Positions 53,755 to 63,694 of a DNA stretch of 64,000 nucleotides are shown piece after piece. Below the pieces are notes generated by a model. The model had not been told where the DNA came from. It ran no database searches and saw only the letters and a program-made list of their open reading frames with translations. The translations under genes were made by a program, and so were the position numbers. The DNA is from Ctena decussata. Its lineage: Eukaryota > Mollusca > Bivalvia > Lucinida > Lucinidae. Each line of letters opens with the position of its first letter. Within the stretch, counting starts at the first letter, position 1. Where the stretch lies: assembly GCA_963989385.1 (NCBI GenBank), contig OZ022500.1:119205842-119269841 (forward strand), in the 5' to 3' direction.

Positions 53755-55873
53755 AGCTCACCTGGCCCAAAGGGCCATAGTGAGCTATTGCCATACCAAT
53801 GCGTCCGGCGTGCGTAGTGCGTCGTGCGTCGTCACGGAATTTGTCCGTCAACACCTAAAAACAAATATTCAAACATCTTCTTCTGTAAAACTACTGGTCC
53901 CATGGTTCTCAAATTTCACATGGAGCATGACCTGACTCCGGGGTCTTAGAATTGTAAAATCGGGTCAGGTTGAAAATCCAAGACGGCCGCCGTTACTAAA
54001 AATAGCAAAAACAACAAAATCAACTTCTTCTCCAGAACCACTGGGTATATTTGTCTGAATTTTGGCATGGAACATCAGTGAAACCTTGGTATTCAAAATT
54101 GTAAAAATGAAAAAAATCTGTAGCGGAGTTTTGTCACAGTGACCTACTTTCTGTTTACGTGTGTAATTTTGCTCAAATGCCAATGTCAAAAAATGACCTA
54201 TTTAAACAACTTCAAACAACTGTCTCTCTAAAACCACTGAGCCCATGGATCTCAAATTTCACATGGAGCATGACCAGACTGCAGGGTTTCAAAATTGTAA
54301 AATTGGGTCAGGTCAAGAATCCAAGATGGCTGCTGTTACTAAAAATAACAAAAACAACAAAATCAACTTCTTCTCCAGAACCAGTTGGTATATTTGGTTG
54401 AAAGTTTGCATGGAACATAAGTGGGACCTTGGTATTAAAATTTATAAAAATAAAAAAAATCTATAGCGGAATTAGGTCACAGTGACCTACTTAGCGTTTA
54501 CAAGGTTGATTTTGCTCAAATGTCAATATCTAAAGAAAATGCAACCAATTCTGACCACATTTGGTCAGAATTGGTTCTTGAATGGAATTATTTCAATTTT
54601 GTGCCAGTTGACTATCCAAGATGGCCACCATGGGGGCCGTTACTAAAAATAGCACAAACATAAAAATGACAATTACTCAAGAACCCTTGAATGGAATTGG
54701 ATCAATTTTGTGTCAGAATGTTCCTTGCATGAAGCCGTTTCCATTAATTGCAATTTGGCATTCCAAGATGGCTGCCATCTGGTGTTACTAAAAATAGCAC
54801 AAACATAAAAATGACAATTACTCAAGAACCCTTGAATGGAATTGGACCAATTTTGTGTCAGAATGTTCCTTGCATGAAACCGTTTCGATGAATTGCAATT
54901 TGGCATTCCAAGATGGCTGCCATCTGGTGTTACTAAAAATAGCACAAACATAAAAATGACAATTACTCAAGAACCCTTGAATGGAATTGGACCAATTTTG
55001 TGTCAGAATGTTCCTTGCATGAAGTCGTTTTGATTAATTGCAATTTGGCATTCCAAGATGGCCGCCATCTGCCGTTACTAAAAATAGCACAAAACATGAA
55101 AATGACAATATTTCAGTAACCGCTGAATGGATTTTGACGAAATTTCTGTCAAAATGATTCTTGCATAATATCTAACTGTAGAGCATTCATATTGGCCTCT
55201 GTTACTAAAAATAGAAAAATGTGAAAATTAGAAAATCTCAATGGAGTTGGATTAATTTTGTGTCAGAATGGTCCTTTCATTAAGCTTTTTTGATTTTTTG
55301 CATTTTGGCATTCCAAGATGGCCGCCATTTGCCATTACTAAAAATAGCACCTAACATGAAAATGACAATATCTCAGTAACCGCTGAATGGATTTTGACGA
55401 AATTTGTGTCAAAATGATTCTTGCATTGAGATGTTTCAAAAATATCTAACTGTAAGACCAGTCATATTGGCCGCTGTTACTAAAAATAGAAAAATGTGAA
55501 AATCAGAAAATCTCAATGGAATTGGACCAAATTTGTGTCAAAATGGTCCTTGCATGAAGGCTTTTCGAATTTTTGCATTTTAGCAATCCAAGATGGCCAC
55601 CAATTGCCGTTACTAAAAATAGCACAAAACATGAAACTGGCAATATCTCAGTTAACCCTAAATGGATTTTGATGAAATTTGTGGCAAAATGATTCTTGCA
55701 TTGAGGTGTTTCAAAAGTAAATATATAAAGACCAGGCAAGTTGGCCTCTGTTACTAAAAGTAGCAAAATGTGAAAATGAGAATTCTCAGTGGAATTGGAC
55801 CTATTTTGTATCAGAATGGTTCCGTTGCACAATAGCCAGGTGAGCGATATCAGGCCCATTTGGGCCTCTTGTT
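53755..55873 (-). mobile_element. HLE-7: Helentron-like element inserted in a Penelope-like 3' UTR
   Basis: On the minus strand it begins AACAAGAGGCCCAAATGGGC (small hairpin) then CGCTCACCTGG. It ends with a hairpin GGCCCTTTGGGCCAGGTGAGCT whose outer arm complements that motif. Monomers of about 144 bp with CTCAAGAACCCTTGAATGGA and CCAAGATGGC.GCCAT segments fill the middle (three nearly identical at 54690-55080). No GACGG run, but GCGTCCGGCGTGCGTAGTGC lies near 53800. Unsplit 3' UTRs at 17230, 31385 and 36544 give the empty site. Confidence 0.75.
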
Positions 55874-56089
55874 ATAGAATGGTTAAAATGAGAACACAAT
55901 AAATTAAACAGCACCGAACATAAAACAAATGCTACCGCAACGAAAGTACCGCCTTGGGACGGTCAGTGATAACTACTGGGGGGGGGGGGGGGGTTAAACC
56001 GGCTTTACTGGGCCCAAACCTTCACCCTCACCCTCCGCCGCGGTGCACACAATTAGTTGGTAGTTCGGTTCGTATGGAGGTCCCCTAAC
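55874..56089 (-). mobile_element. Penelope-like 3' UTR-only copy, proximal half
   Basis: Minus strand reads AGTTAGGGGACCTCCATACG, TAGTTGGTAGTTCGG complement, GTGTGCACCGCGGCGGAGGG and TAAAGCCGGTTTAA, then a poly-C expansion where other copies have CCCCCCAGTAG. It joins the part at 53488-53754 across HLE-7. It is 5'-truncated at about 56089. Confidence 0.85.
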
Positions 56090-56468
56090 TGTAACCCTGA
56101 TGTGCAGTGTCAGCACTAGCTAATGCAAGCGCCTCTATGTTGTAAGCTAGGCTACAGTTCCCAGTCCCTGGTCAGACCCAGCACCTGATAGTACCTCATC
56201 TCCCAACCCCTTGTCAGACTGTATGATCCCCAGGATTTCAGCAGGAACTGAAACAGATGCCACTGAGAGAGAGGTGCACTTTCAGCAATTGGAGCTTGAT
56301 ATATTTCAACATCAACAACATGCTGATCCGAATCAATAATCATAGGTTGAACTGTTCGTTTCTGTTGTTAGATCCTCAAGCTTGTAACTGGAAGGGGATC
56401 AAATGTTTTGATTTCCTGTGTTTCTAGCATTATTAGCATCTGGTCACCAAGATTCATTTCAAGAGTCT
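56090..56468. other. no gene recognised
   Basis: A minus-strand frame (56152-56343) is open but unrecognised. An alternative frame over the same stretch is also open, so neither is convincing. Confidence 0.35.
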
Positions 56469-56767
56469 ACTCCTGGAGTAGAAAGGCGCCGTAGTCGAGT
56501 GGTTAGAGTGGCTCGGCTTTTGTGCAGAAAGTCACCGTAAGGTCGTGATTTCGCGGCTCACTGTCGCCATACGATGGCTGGAAAACTCTCTCTGTCAACC
56601 CAGCAGTAAATGGGTACCTTTTTCGAATCAGGGAAGGATAAGGCAACGAAAGGAGAGGGATGGGCTCCGCCTTTCATCAGCTGTGCCCAAGATACAGTGG
56701 GTCTCTAACCCCCACTGCCCCTACTAAGCTATGGGAAACCTTTACCTTTACCTTTAACTCCTGGAGT
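56469..56767 (+). mobile_element. tRNA-derived SINE with 11-bp target-site duplication
   Basis: ACTCCTGGAGT at 56469-56479 and 56757-56767 flanks the body. The head GGCGCCGTAGTCGAGTGGTT with following AGAGTGGCTCGG is a good A-box region of a Ser/Leu-like tRNA. A degenerate B box (GGTCGTGATTTCGC) follows. The body contains GGAAGGATAAGGCAACGAAA and ends AGCTATGGGAAACC with a CCTTTA-type tail repeated three times. Confidence 0.88.
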
Positions 56768-57404
56768 GAGTTTTAATGTTCTTCAGTTTACTGAAGCCTG
56801 TCTCTGCATCCGCTCATGATGCTGACCTAGACAAGACAAAATCAACCAGTCCAAAATCATTGGGACATGCAGAGTCGAGCTTGTCACTGGCTTCCTCCCA
56901 TGCTAGTTTTTTTTTATCCTTAAATCTGCAATTAGAACTATACAGTAAAATCCTAAAAAATCAGGTACAAAAGAGAAAATGATGTAATTATCCTAAACAT
57001 TTGATCGTTGTACGTTTACCAGTCCCTAGACTTACGCATCAAAAAAAAGCAGACCTCCCGCAGTGTTGACCCTTTATATGCTGCTTCTTTAGGAGTCTTG
57101 ATTTACAGTCTGTCTCCGGACTATTTAAATTATAGTTTTTTTTTTCGTTTTGTTCAGTATACAACTTGTGCAAGAATCAGACTGAAATGAACCATATGCA
57201 CATCTGACGCACTTGTTTATCTCCCGAATTGCTGTATTTTTCTACTTTTACCAGACATAAAAGTTAAAATATGTTGAAGACAATTTAAGGCTCATGGTAA
57301 AACAAATTCAGTACATTAAAATCCATATTTATTTAATGTGTAGAGAACTCAACCAATATAATTATATTTAAACCTCGAGCTGAGCCTTAAAAATCCCTCC
57401 TCAG
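56768..57404. other. no gene recognised
   Basis: No coding or repeat signal beyond short frames. Confidence 0.4.
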
Positions 57405-57860
57405 CATTAGATGATATCTAAAGCAAGGTTTGTATCTTGTAGCAATGTGCTGTTTCAGCTTTGTCCATTCAGGGCCGATTTTTTCCACATGAATACCAGC
57501 CTTCTCCAAAACTGTTCTGAAATAATCTGTCAGCTCATCTACCGTCTCATCCCCATAATCTGACCAGCCTTGATCCAGTTATATCTGGAGGACTCTTCCG
57601 TCCTTATAAACTGGATGTGTCCATTTATCATTTAGAAGGTGTCTGGTTGATTTCAGTTCTTCTTAAAGAAATCTTCTTGTATTTCTCATACAATGTGTAT
57701 ATATTTACCGCCCTTTTCATCATTACTGACTGGAAAGATGGGTGGACAGACTCAACACAGGACATGCAATCAAGATGCCTGGATTATCCGTGAATCTTTT
57801 CTGTAAGGAGTCAGTGATTGCTTCAATAAATTTCTCTCGAGCAGACACAAACGCTACCTC
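57405..57860 (-). pseudogene. ZNF862/KIAA1586-like (hAT-related) C-terminal fragment, broken
   Basis: Minus strand from about 57855 reads NEVAFVSAREKFIEAITDSL and QKRFTDNPGILIACPVLSL, then stops. After a gap a second open stretch reads LDQGWSDYGDETVDELTDYF, then EKAGIHVEKIGPEWTKLKQH and ATRYKPCFRYHLMLRRDF. The order FIEA.xDSLxxRF, then YGD.ExxxL, then a conserved EWxxLK segment is typical of the C-terminal half of ZNF862/KIAA1586-like proteins, which derive from hAT transposases. Stops and a frame change between the parts indicate a pseudogene or intron-split remnant. The fragments at 37.9-39.4 kb may be a separate copy. Confidence 0.5.
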
Positions 57861-58770
57861 ATTTCCCATTAGGTTTGAAGGCGCTTCAGCTATGGCTGCC
57901 GTCAGATGAAAACATCACTAAAACTGCATCTGGAAAAAAGCAATTGAGCAAAATTATACCCATCACCAGTCTTAAATGCACAGGGACATTCACTGAAAAT
58001 TGCTTTTACTGTACCCTACCAATCTCACTTAGACCTTTTGACTCTTCTTTGAAATCATTTTTATATTCCTGTTATCATGATAGAAATAAAGAAAAAAACA
58101 AACACAAAGATACAAACCAAAACCATTGGATAGGTGTACAACAAACATATATGCATATGAAAGGAATTATTAAAGCAAGCCGTTATTTCATTACGCTTAG
58201 TATTAGTCAATAAAAAGAATAAAACCCATGCAATAAAATTCCATTTTTATAGGCAGACAGGTTTAATTGACCACACAGTGCAGAATCAGGTCAGACTGCT
58301 CCCAAACAGGGTGTACACTGTTTACTGTTCTGCACGTGTCTCCATCTTTTTGATAAAATCACGCCATTCGAATTTTAACTATTGAAAGTTCTCTTAATTT
58401 TCGATGGCACCAAGATAAAACTCTGCTACAATCAGAGCTAGATATATTTATTGCCACTTTCTAATGTGCTTCAAAAATAGAGATTTCTAAAAAAGCAGCG
58501 AACAGCAGAGCTAAAATGATAAATTTTTCAGTAAGCGGCAATTAGTATGGCTAAACTGATGAATAAGTTAGGATGAATCATGCAAACGTGGAAATGCATT
58601 TATATTTACCACGTTTTCATCTTATTCAGATTTTTGACCGCAATACTTGTTTCTGATAATATCTCTGAGAGAACTGCAGTCCTCTGTTGGAACTTCTCGC
58701 TGACATCAATTTATACGAGTATCCAGAGTACATCAAGGATGAAATGCAGCATCAGCCACATGTCCTAGTT
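57861..58770. other. no gene recognised
   Basis: A 112-codon open frame at 57875-58213 has no recognisable domain and low-complexity Lys-rich parts. AATCAGGTCAGACTGCTCCC near 58280 relates to the hairpin repeat at 37546. Confidence 0.35.
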
Positions 58771-58840
58771 ACCAGTACTAAGTGCACACACTTTCGCCAG
58801 TTGTCAGTTACTGGCGAAAGTGTGTGCACTTAGTACTGGT
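58771..58840. repeat. perfect 30-bp-stem hairpin
   Basis: ACCAGTACTAAGTGCACACA (continuing CTTTCGCCAG to 58800) is perfectly complemented at 58811-58840 around a 10-nt loop TTGTCAGTTA. Confidence 0.92.
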
Positions 58841-58856
58841 TAACCGCTTAGGAGGT

Positions 58857-58957
58857 CTAAGCCTGCCCAGGAATAGTGTGGTTAGGTTAACTGACCGTCC
58901 CGACATGACCTTAGTTGTTTACCGTGGACGTTAAGCATCAAATCAAACCAAATCAAA
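58857..58957 (+). mobile_element. SINE-like family B, copy 1
   Basis: CTAAGCCTGCCCAGGAATAG, GGTTAGGTTAACTGACCG, GACATGACCTTAG and TTTACCGTGGACGTTAA, then a CAAATCAAACCAAATC tail. About 85-90% identical by eye to the complement of 60602-60698. The tail resembles that of SINEs. The 5' side abuts the 30-bp hairpin. Confidence 0.65.
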
Positions 58958-60149
58958 ACCTAGCCGTTACTGTCCTGTAAAGTGTTTGATTTTGTTCCCG
59001 GCCTCTCTTTTTGCAGCTGAAAATTCGAATGAAGGTACTAGTATATAAAAAATCCCAGACCCTCCTTAAAGACAGGGGTGGTACTATATAAGGAGGATTA
59101 ACTTCAATAGTGTCATTCTGTCTCTTGATCACATAGTGTCAACACCTCCAGTCAGCCAATAAAATGACCATCACTGGTAATTCTGGTCCACTGATTGGTT
59201 GAACAAATTTTCACACCTTTACCTGTACAGGTAAATCTGCTTTGAGATGGGAACCAGACCCCCCGGCAGAGAAGTCCTGTCTTTAAATGATGAATGATCT
59301 CATCTACATGTATTTCAAACTCATTTTAATATGACATTGCAGCTACTCATAAAACAAGCTTATTATACTGTGAACAATTATAATTTCTGCTCTTAACTTT
59401 GGTACCGCATACTTACTTCAGTATCCTGTTTCGTGTCTCCCAAGCAAAATTCAGATACGAACAAGTGTTCTGAACTACGATAAGGGGTCTTAAACACACG
59501 ACTAGAAGCCAACGCTGAATCCCTCGTTAGTATTCTTACGTTGTCTAGCAACGACATTTACAGGATGACCCCATTTCTAGAAACGTTGATTGGGATGATA
59601 AGGAAAATGTAATGGAGCAATTTTCACCGTTTGATTCGCTTTTCTGAAACTCAGTCGATTTCAGGACTCACTGGATGCCCCTCATATGGCACAGTATGAA
59701 ATCTTGCTGCTTAAGCGAGACCAGGTAATTTGCTCAGCAGGCACACAACGAAATCAACGCTGATGAAACGTTCAGTAATCGTTGCGTGCCTGCTTGGTCA
59801 GATTCTGTTTGTCAGAAAAGTATAAATCTGTAACCTATTTTATAGTATTAAAACCTTGCCGCGCAAAGAATGTTACAACTTCTTGTGAAATGATAGAATC
59901 AATTTATAAGCAAATGTCAAGTATGCAGATCAATTCCAGATCGGCTTCTTTAATCCGTCAACAAATTAAATTACTGGAGATAAATCTCAGACATTAATGC
60001 CACTGTTTAAGCACTAAATTAAAAATAACTGTGCATCTTTTAGCATTTCTATTTTTTTGATCGAAAAAAAAATGCTTTAGCATTTTGGGAAACGAAACTT
60101 TGTTTCGTAACATTATTCAGCTTTCCAGTGTCAATAAACTGGACAAGAA
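58958..60149. other. no gene recognised
   Basis: Short frames only. Confidence 0.4.
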
Positions 60150-60430
60150 TGCCCATACTAAGTCGATGAGAGGCAATAATCAAGAACCGATATAATCAAA
60201 CTCTAAAGCCTGCCCAAACCAACAAATGGGAAAAAGAAACCATTAAAGACAATGCCAAACAAGATCAGTATAAAGCCAAGAGGCCATCCTTGTCCGAGCA
60301 GATGCCCACGAGACTATCGTGAATAATGTCCAAGAAGTCAAACACTAATAGAAAGCGACAGACAACGACAAAAACAGAACCACAATCATAGAACGGTTAG
60401 TAATAAAAACTGCTGTCAGAAATCACTGGA
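60150..60430 (-). mobile_element. old Penelope-like 3' UTR fragment
   Basis: Minus strand TTTTTATTACTAACCGTTCT followed by TGATTGTGGTTCTGTTTTTG parallels the CATTACTGACCGTTCCAAGG ... GTGGTTCTTTGTTGCCTG region of the 47635-48245 variant. The far end (TTCCCATTTGTTGGTTTGGG on minus) parallels its later part. Confidence 0.5.
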
Positions 60431-60601
60431 AAACATTGATAGAAAAAGGAAGCAATCTGAATGAAATAATCAGCTGAGAATACAAACCTTGCATCAGTTT
60501 CATCCAATTAGAATTTAAAATGTAATGTGCGAACCAAATTTGATCATTCCTCACAAGGAGAAAAATATGCTTTTAAGTCACCTAAAGAAGGAGATGTACT
60601 T

Positions 60602-60698
60602 GTTGTTGTTGTGTTATTGTTTAACGTCTACGGTAAACAGCTAAGGTCATGTCAGGTCGGTCAATTAACCTAACTACACTATTCCTGGGCAGGCTTAG
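60602..60698 (-). mobile_element. SINE-like family B, copy 2
   Basis: Complement of the 58857-58957 repeat with tail ATAACACAACAACAACAAG. On plus the tail appears as TTGTTGTTGTTGTG at its start. Confidence 0.65.
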
Positions 60699-60744
60699 CC
60701 ACGCGGCCCAGCAAGAGGAAGATGTATAGATCGTATTAAGTTCA

Positions 60745-60815
60745 AGGGTAGAATGGTTAGAACTTTTGGTATCATTGCCGAACGTCACGTCTTTAAGTCC
60801 CACTTGGGCCACTGA
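60745..60815 (+). repeat. tRNA-like SINE head
   Basis: GGGTAGAATGGTTAGAAC is A-box-like and GTCTTTAAGTCCCACTTG B-box-like, correctly spaced. Upstream acceptor pairing is absent. Confidence 0.4.
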
Positions 60816-62825
60816 CTGTAAAATTGCTGTCCACGTGTGTCGTCTTTTAATTTTTTTTTTTGCTTTTGGAAATCTAATATATACCACCAACAAAGGATAT
60901 TTTGAAACGGTTTACAACCAAAACCTTGCCATTTTGGATAGTTTTTGGTAAACTAGGTAAACGCCCGCCCTAAACATACAAACAGACAGACGACAAAACT
61001 TTATTCTCTCAAGACATAAAACATGACATATGAGGAAACACATATTAACACACTATAGCGAGGTGAAATAACATTAGAAAATATGTTGATTTTTGCACTA
61101 AATCATGCGACTATACGGGCAGTCTGACATATTTATTATTGCTCTTTATGTTCATTTGAGGGAGAACATGCTGTTTTCGTGGTATTAATTTCTAATTTTT
61201 CACGGCATGTGAAGTGAGTATCCGGACGAACGTAGGTAAGGCACAGTCTGATCAGATATACATGAAGATCATTCAAAAATATACTGATCAGTATTTGCCG
61301 AAGTGTTACAAAGTTTGTTATAGAATCTGCATAATAGCCAATAGAAAAAAAACAGGTGTCTTTTTGCCAGAAGTCCTTTCTGTTGATGATTGAAATGTCT
61401 GTAGCATAAAAACAAATTTAGATTTCCCAGAAAAAGTCACTGTATAAAAGTCCACATTTATCCCAAGTCTCACAGAGAACCGGTTCAAGACATAGGCAAA
61501 CTAGAACACAATCAATTTGTGCATGTACAAATAAAAACAAATCTACTAAAATAGAAATGTATTTTAGGTCCGCCTCAGAACGGTGATAGAAACATTTCCA
61601 GATAGAAGGGAAAGTTTCAAACTTGAAACTTTATTGAGTTTTCTAAGAAGCTCGGAAATATGAACGTTGAAATTATAAACAAAGGAATGTACTGCTGTAC
61701 AAGAAAATTGTTTGGAACCTATCACAAGTTTTGTCAGATCGGAAAGTGAATTTGTAAATCTTGTAACATATTTTAGATACGAGCTAAGAACTTATGGACA
61801 CACATTGTTCCGTTCCCATGGACGCCCGGACGTAGAACAAATTGGCTTTTAATTTGGCATAACATATCAAATAAAACAAAAGTGTTTCGTTAGTATTTTC
61901 TGTTTATCAGCTAGGTTACAGTCTGTGTTAAATTATGTTCAATAAAAAATACCAACAAGATATACTATGTCATGGATTTTGATGTGGTTAAGTAGTCTGT
62001 GCAGAGCCTCATTTAACTGCAATAGTGAATTATTGAACTTCTAGGATAAGATGTCAGCTTGTAATCAGCTCATTAATTTTTGTTGAAGATCCCGATATAG
62101 CTGTCTCAACCTAGCCATGAGGATCAGACATTTCAATTATATGATGAATAATTTTAAGAGCCGAAATAAAAAATCTGGACCTTTTAATACGGAAGCTAAC
62201 AGTTTTGAAATTTAGAAATATTTTTTTTCGACAACTCTTGTAATGAGCGTTACATATATGGGTAAGAGCAGTAATATACTAAAAAAGATAATGCTGTGAA
62301 TATCTAAAACTTTCCGAATTGAAGTATATAGGTACACCGCCATGGTGCCATTTTTTTCTTTCATGGGAACGACTTGTATGGATTCAGTGAAAGTAGAAGA
62401 GATTATCTATGCAACCCAATTTTTTATTCCATGTTTTAAACAATGCTGTAAATGAACTTCATAAAGGAACCAGACATCAGACCTCGTGGATTTTCGCGGG
62501 TTGAAGAATGGAAGAACCAAACATAAGGGACAACTGAAATGTTTTGAAGGTAAACATTACCTTTTTTATTTCGTTAATTGGAAAAACATTAAAATTGTGC
62601 CGGCGTGTAAGTGACGTCCGATTATCTAACTGCAGACATGATATCCTCACTGTTTCAGTAACAGTTTACCTGCTAGACTCCCAACTCCAGTAGCAGTAGT
62701 GACCCAAACCTCAGTGTTACAGTGATAGATTACACGATTTCATCATTTCGTCTGATATTATTCAAGCTTTGTGCCTGCTAGGAAATGCACTTTGCAGAAT
62801 GGTATTTATTTATTATACTGTCGCT
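60816..62825. other. no gene recognised
   Basis: AT-rich, with a small perfect dyad AAAGTTTCAA/TTGAAACTTT at 61611-61632. No coding frame of note. Confidence 0.4.
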
Positions 62826-63694
62826 TTAAGGTGGTGATAATCACTGATTTGGGGCAAAGCCAAAAATCTGCATAAAACACTCAAAATAACACTGATCTTT
62901 CCAAAACTTAGCATATGCCTTCTTTATGTTGTTTCTGACAATTCAGACTCCCAAAATGCAGCATTTGTTAATGTTGAAAAGTGTTTTTATAAGGAAAGAT
63001 CAAAGGGTAATTTTGTGCGCAATAATCTGAAAAAATAATATTGTTATTGAAAATATACTTAGTGCTGAGAATTCCTTGTTGCATAATGGAGAGCGAGCTA
63101 GCAATTATTTTTTCAAACTCTTTCACACATTATCAGGCTGAGCAGATGAAAAAAGATGCGGTCTGTGTCCAAATTGTTTGGTCAAAACACACAGGTGAAA
63201 CAGGTGAGGCTATTTTAACAAGGTTGAACAATTTCATCTACACACCAGTGATCATGTAAGTAATGTATTATTTATACTGTAGGTGTTACATAGGTATGCT
63301 TGCCTACCCTATATTTAATAAATGCATCCAATGTACATTACCTTGTACATGGTTGAACATTTGAGAAAAAGCTACTATTTTGATCTGGTCTACATTACAA
63401 TTTGAGAAAGAGTTGGAATAAATAATTGCTAGGTCGCTCTTTATTATGCAATAACGCACCTTCAGTACTACGTAAATTTTCAATAACGATGTTAATTTTT
63501 TTGATTATTGCGCAGAAAACAACCCTTTGATCTTTCCTTATAAAAACACTTTTTTAAGCAGCATGTACGTCTATTTTGTATTCTAAACTGTAAAGAACAA
63601 CAAAAATAAGAAGTCTGCTAACTTTTAGGAAGATTCCTTACTTTTTTTATGGTTTTATGTAGATTTTTACATTTACCATAAATCACCACCTTAA
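62826..63694. mobile_element. TTAA-flanked foldback element (861 bp, very long inverted repeats)
   Basis: TTAA at 62826-62829 and 63691-63694 flanks a body that starts GGTGGTGAT and ends ATCACCACC. The arms stay alignable far inward: GTTTTTATAAGGAAAGATCA (62982 onward) against the complement of 63525-63550, TTGCGC-type AATAATC blocks, TTGTTATTGAAAAT, TTGCATAAT.GAGAGCGA and CTAGCAATTATTT. Each arm is therefore about 300-340 bp with a loop of roughly 200 bp near 63170-63350. TTAA duplication is the hallmark of piggyBac and Kolobok superfamilies. No transposase is present, so the element is non-autonomous. The 72-codon frame at 63041-63259 runs through the left arm and is probably incidental. 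Confidence 0.8.

Noticed and set aside
63041..63259. 72-codon frame as cargo gene of the TTAA element
   Set aside because: It lies largely in the inverted-repeat arm, so its complement also occurs in the other arm. No family similarity is recognised.
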